From contig QOZS01000022.1 in assembly GCA_003576705.1 (NCBI GenBank), positions 19,807-83,806 of the forward strand: 64,000 nucleotides of DNA. Direction: 5' to 3'. The stretch comes from Desertibaculum subflavum. GTDB lineage: Bacteria > Pseudomonadota > Alphaproteobacteria > Ferrovibrionales > Ferrovibrionaceae. The notes below the pieces were generated by a model that had not been told where the DNA came from, did not search any database, and saw only the letters and a list, made by a program, of their open reading frames with translations. Both the position numbers and the translations under genes were made by a program. Below are positions 8,078 to 18,356 of this stretch, piece after piece (position 1 is the stretch's first letter; every line of letters begins with the position of its first letter).

Positions 8078-8803
8078 TCAGTTGCGATTGCCCAGGATGC
8101 TGAGCATGAACTGGAACAGGTTCACGAAGTTGAGGTAGAGCCGCACCGCCGACATGGTGGCGCCCTTCTGCAGCACTTCCTCGGCGTGGCCCTCGTCGAA
8201 CTCGGCCTTGATGTTCTGCGTGTCGTAGGCGGTCAGGCCGGTAAACACCAGCACGCCGATCGCCGAGATCACGAAGTGCATCATCGGGCTCTGCAGGAAG
8301 AGGTTCACGAGGCCCGCGATGATCAGCCCGATCAGGCCCATGAACAGGAAGGTCCCCATGCTGGTGAGGTCCTTCTTCGTCAGATAGCCGTACAGGCTGG
8401 CCGCGCCGAAGGTGGCGGCGGTGATGAAGAACACCTTCACCACGCTCGAGCCGGTATAGATGAGGAACAGGCTCGCCAGCGACAGCCCCATCAGGCCGGT
8501 GAACACCCAGTAGAGGGTGGACAGCATGCGGGCGCTCATCGAGTTGTAGCCGAAGCTCATCCACATGATCAGGCCGAGCGGGGCGAGCAGCACGACCCAG
8601 CGCAGCGGCGACATGAAGATCGCCTGGACCAGCGCGGGGCTCATCGACACCGCCAGCGCCACGATGCCCGACAACAGCAGGCCCGAGGCCATGATGTTGT
8701 AGACCTTGAGCATGTGGGCGCGCAGCGCCTGGTCGACATCGACCTGCGTCGCTGTGCCGGCATAGCCCGGTACCGCCCAGCGCCTGTCGAATTTCGTTGC
8801 CAT
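8078..8803 (-). CDS. Bax inhibitor-1/YccA family membrane protein
   Basis: A 241-residue inner-membrane protein with seven hydrophobic segments. Family hallmarks are HMLKVYNIMASGLLLSG near the N-terminus, MSFGYNSMSA, and the C-terminal YLNFVNLFQFMLSILGNRN. Bacterial members (YccA/YetJ) are linked to FtsH modulation or to pH-sensitive calcium leak; which applies here is unknown. I took ATG 8803 because longer in-frame extensions have no similarity and the MATKFDRR start is typical. It is monocistronic, convergent with the buf operon and divergent from the nicotinamidase gene. Confidence 0.92.
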   Translation of the reverse strand: MATKFDRRWAVPGYAGTATQVDVDQALRAHMLKVYNIMASGLLLSGIVALAVSMSPALVQAIFMSPLRWVVLLAPLGLIMWMSFGYNSMSARMLSTLYWVFTGLMGLSLASLFLIYTGSSVVKVFFITAATFGAASLYGYLTKKDLTSMGTFLFMGLIGLIIAGLVNLFLQSPMMHFVISAIGVLVFTGLTAYDTQNIKAEFDEGHAEEVLQKGATMSAVRLYLNFVNLFQFMLSILGNRN

Positions 8804-8968
8804 TGCCTGTCCTTGCGAGAAGTTGCTCCCTAGCCGTTCGAATATGGGGATACGCACCGGGGAATCAAGCGAAACCGGCGTTACAGGGTTGTCATCTGCG
8901 CATGACTCCCGCTGCGCGCCATGATTGCTAGGATGGCTTTGTTGCATTGCAGCGAGATGGAGGTTGCC

Positions 8969-9592
8969 ATGCCCGGCAGCGATGCGGCGCTGGTGGTGAT
9001 CGACGTGCAGAACGACTTCTGCCCGGGCGGCGCGCTGGCCGTGCCCGACGGCGATGCGGTGGTCCCGGCGATTAACCGGCTGATGCCGCATTTCCCCCGT
9101 GTGGTGCTGACCCAGGACTGGCACCCGCGCGGGCACCTTTCCTTCGCCGCCAGCCATCCCGGGCGGCAGCCCTTCGAGACAGTGGCAGTGGATTACGGTC
9201 CCCAGGTGCTGTGGCCCGACCATTGCGTCCAGGGCACGCAAGGGGCCGCCTTCCACCCGGATCTGGCCACCGCCGCGGCCGCGCTCATCCTACGCAAGGG
9301 CATGAATCCAAAGGTGGATTCATATTCCGCCTTCTTCGAGAACGACCGTCGGACGGCAACGGGCCTGGCCGGCTATCTGTCCGGCCTCGGCGTGCGCCGG
9401 CTCTATTTCTGCGGCCTGGCGACCGATTTCTGCGTGCTCTACTCGGCGCTCGACGCCCGCGCGCTGGGCTTCGCCTGCACCCTCGTCGAGGATGCCTGCC
9501 GGGGCATCGATCTGGACGGCTCGCTGGGCATGGCGGTGCAAAAAATGCGCGAGCACGATATCGAATTTACCGCTGCCGCGGCTGTCGTCTAA
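8969..9592 (+). CDS. pncA: Nicotinamidase
   Basis: A 207-residue isochorismatase-fold hydrolase that deamidates nicotinamide to nicotinate in NAD salvage. Seen: ALVVIDVQNDFCPGGALAV (catalytic Asp in DVQNDF), TQDWHPRGHLSF (metal-binding Asp and His residues), LWPDHCVQGT, a Lys in ILRKGMNP and the catalytic Cys in YFCGLATDFCV. This full set is diagnostic for PncA rather than generic isochorismatases. ATG 8969 follows GGAGG by 9 bp; an upstream ATG at 8921 would add 16 non-conserved residues. It is a single gene, divergent from the Bax-inhibitor gene. Confidence 0.93.
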   Translation: MPGSDAALVVIDVQNDFCPGGALAVPDGDAVVPAINRLMPHFPRVVLTQDWHPRGHLSFAASHPGRQPFETVAVDYGPQVLWPDHCVQGTQGAAFHPDLATAAAALILRKGMNPKVDSYSAFFENDRRTATGLAGYLSGLGVRRLYFCGLATDFCVLYSALDARALGFACTLVEDACRGIDLDGSLGMAVQKMREHDIEFTAAAAVV

Positions 9593-9667
9593 TCTGACCG
9601 CGCCGTCACGTCGGGTAAGGAGCGGTTAAAGCCCGCAACTTAGCCTCCGCGACGGCTGTGCCGCCGC

Positions 9668-11572
9668 ATGAAGGAGGGGCGACGTCCGTTGGCCGCTGTC
9701 CCGCATATTGTCCTGGAGCTGGAGCGCATCCACCGCGCCTCGCCCGACATCGCCTTCATGGTGGATGCGCGGCGCGCCGATGTGGTGTGGGTTAACGCCG
9801 GCTTTGTCGCCACCACCGGGATGCTGGCGGCCGACACGATCGGCCGCGATCTGGGCCGGCTTCGGCCCAGCGGCGAGGCGGCGCTTGGGGCCTGGCGGGA
9901 GGCTGTGGCCGCCGTGGCCGAAGGGCGGCCCGGTCGCTTCGATCTCGCCTGCCAGCGGCTCGACGGCTCGGCCTTCATCGTCGACCTGACCTGCCTGCCT
10001 GTCGCCAGCGCCGAGGACGGCACGCTCTATGTCATTGCCACCGGGCGCGATGTCACCCGGGCCCGGCGCCTGCAGACCGATCTCGCCGAGCGCGAGCAGC
10101 GCTTCCAGGATTTTGCTGAGATCGCCTCCGACTGGTTCTGGGAGATCGACGAGAATCTGCGTTTCACCTGGATCTCGCCCTCGGTCGAGGCCTATTGCGG
10201 CGTGCCGGCATCGTTCTTCATCGGCCAGAAGCGGACCGAGATGCGGGTCACCCCGCTCGACACCTCGCTGGCCGCGCACGAAGCCGATCTGGCCGCGCGC
10301 CGGCCGTTCAAGGACTTCATGTATCGCGGCCGCGATCTGAGCGGGCGTTCGCACGCGGTCAGCTCGTCGGGCAAGCCGATCTTCGATGCCGAGGGCAGGT
10401 TCCGCGGGTATCGCGGCACCGGTCGCAACGTGACCCAGCTTTACGAGGCCGAGCGGCGCCTGCGCTCTGCGATCGAATCGATGCGCGACGGCTTCGCCCT
10501 GTTCGATGCCGACGACCGGCTGGTCCTGCACAACCAGCGCTGGATCGAGTTCTATCCGCATGCCCGCACCATGGCGGGGCTCATCGGGTCCACCTTCGAA
10601 CAAATCCTGCGTCACTGTCCGCCGGCCCATATCCTCGATCCGGAAGTGGAGCGCGACGCGGAGAGCTGGCTCGAGCGGCGCATCGCCCAGCACCGCGAGG
10701 CGAGCGGCGAGCCGATCGAGCAGCTGCATGCCGATGGCCGCTGGCTCAGGATCTACGAGCAGCGTACGGCCGAAGGCGGCGTGATCGGATTGTGGAGCGA
10801 CATCACCGGCCTCAAGCTCGCCCAGCTCGAAGCGCGCAACGCGCGCGAAATGGCCGAGGCGCATAGCCGCGCCAAATCCGCCTTCCTCGCCAATATGAGC
10901 CATGAGCTGCGCACGCCGCTCAATGCCATCATCGGCTTCTCGGAGACGATGAGCCGCGAGCTGCTCGGCCCGATCGGCGCGCCGCGCTATCTCGAATATG
11001 CCGACGATATCCACAACAGCGGCATCTATCTGCTCGACCTGATCAATGACATCCTCGACCTGTCGCGCATCGAGGCCGGCAAGCGCGAACTGGTGCCGGA
11101 GCGGATCGATCTCGGCGAGCTGATCGAGGAGGCGACGCGCATGATCAGCCCGGTCGCGCAGCGCGGCCGCGTTACCGTCAAGGTGCCGTCCGGCGCCGGC
11201 ATGCCGGCCGTGGTCGACCGCCGCGCCGTGCAGCAGATCCTGCTCAACCTGCTCTCCAACGCCATCAAGTTCTCGCCGGAGGGCGCCAGCGTCGACGTGC
11301 TGCTGCGCCGCGACGGCGAGATGGCGGTGATCACCGTCGTCGATCAGGGGCCTGGCATTCCGGCCGACAAGATCGACACTCTGGGCCGGCCCTTCGTGCA
11401 GGTCGACGATGTGCTGTCGCGCCGGCAGCCGGGCTCCGGTCTCGGGCTCGCGATCACCCGCGCGCTGGCGGAGCTGCATGGCGGCTCATTGTCGATCGAG
11501 AGCCAGCTTGGCCACGGCACGCGGGTCAGCGTGACGCTGCCGGTGAATCGGCTGGCCGCCGCCGCCGCCTGA
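9668..11572 (+). CDS. PAS-domain sensor histidine kinase (soluble)
   Basis: A 634-residue kinase with no obvious membrane segment. The N-terminal part contains about three PAS-like domains (roughly 10-125, 140-265, 270-390); PAS boundaries are inferred from repeats such as SPDIAFMVDARRADVVWVN and SIESMRDGFALFDADDRLV-like segments. HisKA has the phospho-acceptor His412 in ANMSHELRTPLNAIIGFSE. The HATPase domain has LLNLLSNAIKFSPEG (N box), DQGPGIP and GSGLGLAI (G boxes). It resembles the PleC/DivJ-like cytosolic PAS kinases of alphaproteobacteria. No cognate response regulator is adjacent, so it is an orphan kinase whose partner and signal are unknown. Confidence 0.88.
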   Translation: MKEGRRPLAAVPHIVLELERIHRASPDIAFMVDARRADVVWVNAGFVATTGMLAADTIGRDLGRLRPSGEAALGAWREAVAAVAEGRPGRFDLACQRLDGSAFIVDLTCLPVASAEDGTLYVIATGRDVTRARRLQTDLAEREQRFQDFAEIASDWFWEIDENLRFTWISPSVEAYCGVPASFFIGQKRTEMRVTPLDTSLAAHEADLAARRPFKDFMYRGRDLSGRSHAVSSSGKPIFDAEGRFRGYRGTGRNVTQLYEAERRLRSAIESMRDGFALFDADDRLVLHNQRWIEFYPHARTMAGLIGSTFEQILRHCPPAHILDPEVERDAESWLERRIAQHREASGEPIEQLHADGRWLRIYEQRTAEGGVIGLWSDITGLKLAQLEARNAREMAEAHSRAKSAFLANMSHELRTPLNAIIGFSETMSRELLGPIGAPRYLEYADDIHNSGIYLLDLINDILDLSRIEAGKRELVPERIDLGELIEEATRMISPVAQRGRVTVKVPSGAGMPAVVDRRAVQQILLNLLSNAIKFSPEGASVDVLLRRDGEMAVITVVDQGPGIPADKIDTLGRPFVQVDDVLSRRQPGSGLGLAITRALAELHGGSLSIESQLGHGTRVSVTLPVNRLAAAAA

Positions 11573-11621
11573 TCCTGCCGGCGCGCTGGCCTGGCCCGGC
11601 CGGGTGTGATTGCATGCTGCC

Positions 11622-12344
11622 ATGTCCGAAGCCGCTTCCGCCACGCCGGCCGACCAGGCGCGCGCGCTGATCCGCGCGCGGCCCGTCGCCGCGCTCTCGA
11701 CCGCGCTTGCCGCCGATGGCTGGCCCTATGGCTCTCTCGTGCTGGTGGCGACGGCGATCGACGGTACGCCGTTGCTGCTGATCTCGACGCTGGCCGAGCA
11801 CTCGCGCAATCTCGCCGCCGATGATCGCGTGTCGCTGCTGTTCGAGGCGACGTCCGGCCTCGCCGATCCGCTGACCGGCGCGCGCGTCACCCTGTTGGGA
11901 CAGGCCCGCCCCTCGGCGGATCCGCTTGACCGGCAGCGCTTCCTGCGACGACACCCGGAAGCGGAGATGTATGCCGGGTTCAAGGATTTCGGCCTGTACC
12001 GCGTCGCGCCGCTGCGCGCCCATCTGGTGGCGGGGTTCGGCCGCATCCACTGGATCGACGGCAGTGAATTATTGACAATTCCGGCGCCGGCCCTGGCCGA
12101 GGCGGAAGCCGGCATCGTCACGCATATGAACGACGATCACCTGGATGCGATCCAGCTCTATGCCGCCAGGCTGCTCGGCCTCACCGGCGGCGGCTGGCGC
12201 ATGACCGGTTGCGATCCGGAAGGTTGCGATCTGCGCCGCGAAGCCGAGGTCGCGCGCCTGAAATTCGGGCAGCTGGTGCAGGATGCCGCGGCGGCGCGCA
12301 CCGAACTGGTGCGCTTGGTGAAGCAGGCGCGCGCGGCGGCGTGA
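11622..12344 (+). CDS. HugZ-like pyridoxamine-5'-phosphate-oxidase-fold protein
   Basis: A 240-residue protein. The N-terminal split-barrel FMN-binding domain (ARALIRARPVAALSTALAADGWPYGSLVLVA ... LLLISTLAEHSRNLAADDRVSLLFE) is followed by a C-terminal DUF2470-like domain (EAGIVTHMNDDHLDAIQLYAARL). This two-domain order is that of HugZ heme-utilisation proteins, which can degrade heme, and of similar flavin-binding proteins. The heme role is not proven by sequence and no heme uptake genes are adjacent. The start at ATG 11622 is preferred; ATG 11610 in the same frame is possible. Confidence 0.82.
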   Translation: MSEAASATPADQARALIRARPVAALSTALAADGWPYGSLVLVATAIDGTPLLLISTLAEHSRNLAADDRVSLLFEATSGLADPLTGARVTLLGQARPSADPLDRQRFLRRHPEAEMYAGFKDFGLYRVAPLRAHLVAGFGRIHWIDGSELLTIPAPALAEAEAGIVTHMNDDHLDAIQLYAARLLGLTGGGWRMTGCDPEGCDLRREAEVARLKFGQLVQDAAAARTELVRLVKQARAAA

Positions 12345-12497
12345 CAAAGGTGAAATGCTGCACTGCGGCAGGGCTTTCTTCGATTTCGTAACCCTTTCCT
12401 GCCCTTGTACCGCCAAAATCGCCCCTCTATGTTCCGCGCCTCGACAGCGCGGTCCGAGCGGATGGCAGCGCTTCAACCAGCGTGCGGGAGGAACTCC

Positions 12498-14105
<1,608 letters not shown>

Positions 14106-14128
14106 TCCGTCCTGCAATTCAGACGAGA

Positions 14129-14160
14129 AGCCCGGCCGCGGCGATGCGGCCGGGCTTTTT
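14129..14160 (+). terminator. Rho-independent terminator of pckA
   Basis: An 11-bp perfect stem, AGCCCGGCCGC (14129-14139) with GCGGCCGGGCT (14146-14156), is followed by a T-run at 14156-14160. The last bases coincide with the stop region of the convergent tctA-like gene. Confidence 0.9.
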
Positions 14161-15659
14161 CATCTGCGCCGGAACAGGGCGCCGATCCGGTTGGCGACCG
14201 GCGGGATCGACCACAGCACCGAGACGAGCGTGATCAGCGCCAGCACGGCGCTGATCGGCCGGGTGAAGAAGGGCGTGACATCGCCGCCGGACAGGCTCAG
14301 GCCCCGGATCAGGTTCTTGTCCAGCAGGTCGCCCAGCACCAGCCCCAATATCAGCGGCGCCATCGGGAATTTCAGCTCGCGCAGGACGAAGCCGAGCAGG
14401 CCGAAGAACAGCATGACGTAGATGTCGAAAGTGCGCTGCGCGATGGCGAAAGCGCCGACCGTGCAGAGCACGAAGACGATCGGCATCAGCCGCTCGCGCG
14501 GCACCAGCAGGATCCAGAGCAGCGGCCGAACCAGGGTCAGGCCGAAGAACAGCTTGGCCATGTCGGCGATGATCAGCATCGCCACGATCTGGTAGACGAA
14601 CTCGGGCGTGGAGACGATCAGGTTCGGCCCCGGATTGAGACCGTGGATCAGCATGGCGGCGAGCAGCACCGCGGCCGGCGCGGAGCCCGGCACGGCCAAG
14701 GTCAGCACGGGGATGATGGCGCCGGGCACGCAGGCGCTCTCGCCGGTCTCCGCCGCCATCAGGCCTTCGACCGAGCCCTTGCCGTATTTCTCCTTCTCCT
14801 TGCTGGCGCGCTTCGCCGCCGCGTAGGAGCTCCAGGCGGCGATGTCCTCGCCGAGCCCCGGCATGGTGCCGATGAAGGTACCGATGCCGCCGGAGCGCAG
14901 GATGGTACGCCAGTATTGCGTGACGTCGCGGATGCGGGGGATCACCGAATCGACGGTGCTGGAGACGGCGCGGAAGGCGGGACCGCGCATCACCTGCAGC
15001 ACTTCCGCCACGCCGAAGGCGCCGACCAGCGCCGGCAGCAGGCTGATGCCGCCGGCGAGATCGACGCTGCCGAAGGCGAAGCGCGGATAGGCATGCGTCG
15101 CCTCCTGGCCCATGGTGGCAATCATCAGGCCGAGGAAGCCCGCCATGTAGCCCTTGAGCGGATCGCCGCCGGAGAGCGAACCGGCGACCACGATGCCGAA
15201 CACCGCGACCCAGAAGAACTCGTAAGAGCCGAAGGTCAGCGCGAGCTCGCCCAGCAGCGGCGTGAACACGGCGACGCAGAGCGTGCCGAACAAGGTGCCG
15301 AGCCAGGAGCCGGCGGTCGAGATGCCCATCGCCCGGCCGGCCAGGCCCTGGCGCGCCAGCGGAAAGCCGTCGAGCGTCGAGCAGGCCGAGGCCGGCGTGC
15401 CCGGGATGTTGAGCAGAATGGCACTGCGGCTGCCGCCATAGATGGCGCCGACATAGATGCAGATCAGGATCAGGATGGCGCTGTCATGCGCCATCGAATA
15501 GGTCAGCGTCGTCATCAGCGCGACGCCCATGGTGGCGGTGAGCCCGGGCAGCGCGCCGATCACGATGCCGAGCAAGGTCGCCCACAGCACGTTGAACAGC
15601 GTGCCGAAATTGGCGAAGCCGGCCAGCGCGCCGCCGAGCTGCCCCAGTCCGTCGGCCAT
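14160..15659 (-). CDS. Tripartite tricarboxylate transporter, large permease (TctA family)
   Basis: A 499-residue integral membrane protein with about 12 segments. Family signatures are NVLWATLLGIVIGALPGLTATMGVALM and the mirrored MPGLGEDIAAWSSYAAAKRASK, plus GESACVPGAIIPVLTLAVPGS. It forms the transport channel of a TTT importer with the small TctB-like subunit and a periplasmic binding protein. The ATG at 15659 overlaps the stop of the tctB-like gene (TGATG), so translation is coupled. TTT systems import carboxylates and related solutes. The divergent enzyme operon at 17.3-20.6 kb suggests a sugar-derived acid, but the true ligand is unknown. Confidence 0.93.
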   Translation of the reverse strand: MADGLGQLGGALAGFANFGTLFNVLWATLLGIVIGALPGLTATMGVALMTTLTYSMAHDSAILILICIYVGAIYGGSRSAILLNIPGTPASACSTLDGFPLARQGLAGRAMGISTAGSWLGTLFGTLCVAVFTPLLGELALTFGSYEFFWVAVFGIVVAGSLSGGDPLKGYMAGFLGLMIATMGQEATHAYPRFAFGSVDLAGGISLLPALVGAFGVAEVLQVMRGPAFRAVSSTVDSVIPRIRDVTQYWRTILRSGGIGTFIGTMPGLGEDIAAWSSYAAAKRASKEKEKYGKGSVEGLMAAETGESACVPGAIIPVLTLAVPGSAPAAVLLAAMLIHGLNPGPNLIVSTPEFVYQIVAMLIIADMAKLFFGLTLVRPLLWILLVPRERLMPIVFVLCTVGAFAIAQRTFDIYVMLFFGLLGFVLRELKFPMAPLILGLVLGDLLDKNLIRGLSLSGGDVTPFFTRPISAVLALITLVSVLWSIPPVANRIGALFRRR

Positions 15660-16195
15660 CAGGGCAGCCGCACCAGAAAGATCTCCTGGAACACCGCGTG
15701 AGCGGCGCCGCCGGCGACCAGGCCGATGACGGCGGCCACGGCGAGCCGGCGCAGCCTCGCCTTCGGCGTCGCGCCGGGATCCCATTCGAAGGCGCCGACG
15801 AAGGCGGCGATGAAGAGAGCGCTGGCAAGCCAGAACGGTACGCGGCCGACCAGGCCGACCGTGTAGACGAGGCCGAGCCCGGCGGCGATGGCGAGCCTGG
15901 CATTGCTGTAGAGACCGGATGGCGCTGCCGTTTCGGCTTGCCGCTTGAGCGCGCCGCGACGCAGGGCACGCACCGCCAGGATGCTGCTGATCCCGGCCAG
16001 CACCAGACCGTAGAAGCCCGGCACGATGCCGGGCGCCGTATAGGGATCGCCGCCGCGATCGGTGAAGGTCGGCATCTGCAGCGCCAACGCGAGCACCGTG
16101 AGGCTGATCGCGACGAACACCGCCGCCGTGACCAGATCGGCACGGGGCGAGGGCGGCGGCGAGCCGGAGGCGAAGGAATCGGTTTCGACGGTCAT
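15659..16195 (-). CDS. Tripartite tricarboxylate transporter, small permease (TctB family)
   Basis: A 178-residue membrane protein with four hydrophobic stretches. Residues 19-75 (DLVTAAVFVAISLTVLALAL and DPYTAPGIVPGFYGLVLAGI) are typical of TctB, including the conserved APGIVPG-like loop. It is the poorly conserved small subunit of TTT importers. ATG 16195 starts a normal N-terminus; a longer frame to 16351 runs antisense-like into the binding protein gene and was rejected. It lies between the tctC-like gene (40 bp upstream) and the tctA-like gene (1-nt overlap) in one operon. Confidence 0.88.
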   Translation of the reverse strand: MTVETDSFASGSPPPSPRADLVTAAVFVAISLTVLALALQMPTFTDRGGDPYTAPGIVPGFYGLVLAGISSILAVRALRRGALKRQAETAAPSGLYSNARLAIAAGLGLVYTVGLVGRVPFWLASALFIAAFVGAFEWDPGATPKARLRRLAVAAVIGLVAGGAAHAVFQEIFLVRLP

Positions 16196-16235
16196 GGGAA
16201 GGAGAGGGGCCTCCTTGCGGCGGCCCCTCGATAGA

Positions 16236-17240
16236 TCAGAGGCGCGGAATGCCGAGCGTGTCGGGCGACACTTTCGACTTGCCGGCATCGTGATAGAGCC
16301 AGGCGGTGAAGCGCACCATCTTGAAGGCGCCGTCCTGCGCCTCCTTGCCATGCAGTGGTGCGAACAAGGCGCTCCGCTGTTGTGCGTATTTCTGCAGGGC
16401 TTCCGACTTGGCGATCTTGTTCTTCCACACCTCGGTCATGGTGCTGACCACCGCGTCCGGCGCCCCCTTCGGCACCCAAATGCCGAAATAGTTGAGCGGC
16501 GCCGGCATCTTCGGCAGCCATTTGGTGATCGGCGGAATCTCGCCATAGCCTTCGAGGCTGATCGGCTGGTCGGCCAGAATGGCGAGCGGACGTAAGCGCT
16601 TGCCCTTGATCATCTCGGTCATCTCGACCAGCAGCTGTGCCACGACCGGCGTCTCGCCCGAGACGGTGGCAATCACCGCCGGGTTGCCGCCGTCATAGGT
16701 GACGTGGCGATAGTTGATGCCGGAATTGGCCTTGATCGATTCCATCAGGTTGTGGCCGGCGGAGGAGAGGCCCGCGGTGGCGACCGCCACCGGCGTTCCG
16801 GAGCCCTTCATCGCCGCCAGCAGCTCGCCGAAATCCTTGTACGGCGCCTGCGGGTTGACGCTGATCGCCGACAGGTTGGCGACGGCGAAGAACATGTTCC
16901 AGTCGGCCAGCCCGGTATCCAGCATGCCGAGCACGCGGTAGGTGCCGACATCGGTCGCGGCGCCGGCGGCCCAGGTATAGCCGTCCTTCGGCGCTTCCAT
17001 CGCGTTCTTGGTGCCGATCGAGCCGGAAGCGCCCGGCTGGTTCACCACCACGAACTTCTGGCCCAGCTCCTTCTCCAGCTCGCTCGACACGATGCGCGCC
17101 ATCTGGTCGGTCGAGCCGCCGGCCGCCCAGGGCACGATGATGGTGACCGGACGCTCCGGCTTCCAGGCATATTGTGCTTCGGCGGTGGTGCCCCCGAGCG
17201 CCATCGCGGCGACGAAAGCCGCGGCAAGAACTTTGTGCAT
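16236..17240 (-). CDS. Tripartite tricarboxylate transporter substrate-binding protein (TctC/Bug family)
   Basis: A 334-residue periplasmic binding protein with a signal peptide ending near residue 22 (TTAEAQ). Bug-family motifs are WKPERPVTIIVPWAAGGSTDQMARI, VVVNQPGASGSIGTKNAMEAPKDGYTW and the ligand-loop region AVATAGLSSAGHNLMES. It captures an anionic solute for the TctAB-like permease encoded immediately downstream. Its start lies 41 bp from the divergent oxidoreductase gene, with a palindrome between them (17263-17278). The specificity cannot be read from sequence. Confidence 0.93.
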   Translation of the reverse strand: MHKVLAAAFVAAMALGGTTAEAQYAWKPERPVTIIVPWAAGGSTDQMARIVSSELEKELGQKFVVVNQPGASGSIGTKNAMEAPKDGYTWAAGAATDVGTYRVLGMLDTGLADWNMFFAVANLSAISVNPQAPYKDFGELLAAMKGSGTPVAVATAGLSSAGHNLMESIKANSGINYRHVTYDGGNPAVIATVSGETPVVAQLLVEMTEMIKGKRLRPLAILADQPISLEGYGEIPPITKWLPKMPAPLNYFGIWVPKGAPDAVVSTMTEVWKNKIAKSEALQKYAQQRSALFAPLHGKEAQDGAFKMVRFTAWLYHDAGKSKVSPDTLGIPRL

Positions 17241-17262
17241 GGTGCCTCCCCTGATTACGCTG

Positions 17263-17278
17263 GTAACGAGACAGTTAC
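17263..17278. promoter_or_regulatory. Candidate operator between divergent transporter and enzyme operons
   Basis: GTAAC (17263-17267) and GTTAC (17274-17278) form a perfect inverted repeat with a 6-bp spacer in the short divergent gap. The form fits a dimeric regulator such as a GntR- or LacI-type protein. No regulator gene is adjacent, so the factor is unknown. It may co-regulate both operons. Confidence 0.45.
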
Positions 17279-17281
17279 TCA

Positions 17282-18343
17282 GTGTGGTCCTCCGGCGAAG
17301 CGGGCGTCAAGTTGGCGAACTCCATCCTGCAGATCGGTTGCGGCGCCTTTGGCCCGGCGCATCTCGCCGCCTGGCGTGCGCTCGGCGTGGCCGACCGGCT
17401 GGTCGTGGCCGATCCGAATCCGGCGACAGCGTCCACTGTGCATGCAATCTGTCCGCAGGCGCGCGTGGTCGCCGATTGGCGCACGGCGCTCGCCGCGGCC
17501 GATCTGGTCGACATCCTGACGCCGAGCGACACGCATCACGCCATCGCCAAGGCCGCGCTCGCCGCGGGCAAGGACCTCTTCATCGAGAAGCCGGTCACGG
17601 TGACGGTGGACGAGGCGGCCGAGCTCGAGCGCCTGGCCGTGTCCACGCGACGCATCGTGCAATGCGGCCTCTATTTCCGCTTCCACCCCAAGGCCCAGGG
17701 CCTGCAGGCGATGATCGCGGCGGGCGCCTTCGGCCGGCTGCGCTTCCTCAGCGGGCGGTTCCTCGGCCTGAAGCGCGCGCGGGGCGATTCCGGCGCCCTG
17801 CACAACGACGCGGTGCATTTCATCGACCTCCTGACCTGGCTCGCGGGCGAACCGCCGCGCACCGTCTACGCCGTCGCGCGCGATCACTTCGGCCGCGGCA
17901 TGGACGATCTCGCGGTGCTCCAGCTCGTCTATCCTTCCGGTGCCGCCGCCCTGATCGAGACCGGCTACATACAGCCCGGCCGCTGGCCGGATGCGGTGAC
18001 GCCCGGCGCGGTGACCAGCAAGGAGATCGCGGTGACCGGCGAGGCGGCGGTGGCGGAGATCGATTTCGCGGCCGAGCGCGCAGCGGTGCAGCGCGGCGCG
18101 CATCGGCCGGTCGACGGCATCTGGCGGCCGGATTACGGTGCCCTCGAAGATCCGGGCTGGCCGGCGGCCGATCCGGTCGCCGTGGTGACGGCGGAGCTGG
18201 CGCATTTCCTCGACTGCGCGAGAACGCGTCGTGCGCCGCCGGCAGGCCTGCGCGACTGCGCCGTCGTGCCGGCAGCGGTGATAGAGGCGGCGATCACCTC
18301 GGCGCGCGACAATCGCGTGGTCGAGATCAACTATCCGGAGTGA
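17282..18343 (+). CDS. Gfo/Idh/MocA family oxidoreductase
   Basis: A protein of up to 353 residues with an N-terminal Rossmann domain (ILQIGCGAFGPAHLAAWRALG) and the typical EKPVT motif (LFIEKPVTVTVDEA), plus a C-terminal alpha/beta domain with HNDAVHFIDLLTWLAG holding the catalytic His/Asp region. Members oxidise sugars, inositols and sugar acids with NAD(P). The start is uncertain: GTG 17282 is the longest, but TTG 17312 would give MANSILQIGCG and leave a 71-bp divergent promoter that contains the whole palindrome. It is the first gene of a three-gene catabolic operon with an isomerase 13 bp downstream. Confidence 0.88.
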   Translation: MWSSGEAGVKLANSILQIGCGAFGPAHLAAWRALGVADRLVVADPNPATASTVHAICPQARVVADWRTALAAADLVDILTPSDTHHAIAKAALAAGKDLFIEKPVTVTVDEAAELERLAVSTRRIVQCGLYFRFHPKAQGLQAMIAAGAFGRLRFLSGRFLGLKRARGDSGALHNDAVHFIDLLTWLAGEPPRTVYAVARDHFGRGMDDLAVLQLVYPSGAAALIETGYIQPGRWPDAVTPGAVTSKEIAVTGEAAVAEIDFAAERAAVQRGAHRPVDGIWRPDYGALEDPGWPAADPVAVVTAELAHFLDCARTRRAPPAGLRDCAVVPAAVIEAAITSARDNRVVEINYPE

Positions 18344-18356
18344 AGGGAGGCAGCGC

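Noticed and set aside
17241..17281. Divergent promoter fully contained in the 41-bp gap
   Set aside because: The gap is too short for two promoters if GTG 17282 is the start, so a later start is more likely; I left the promoter unassigned.
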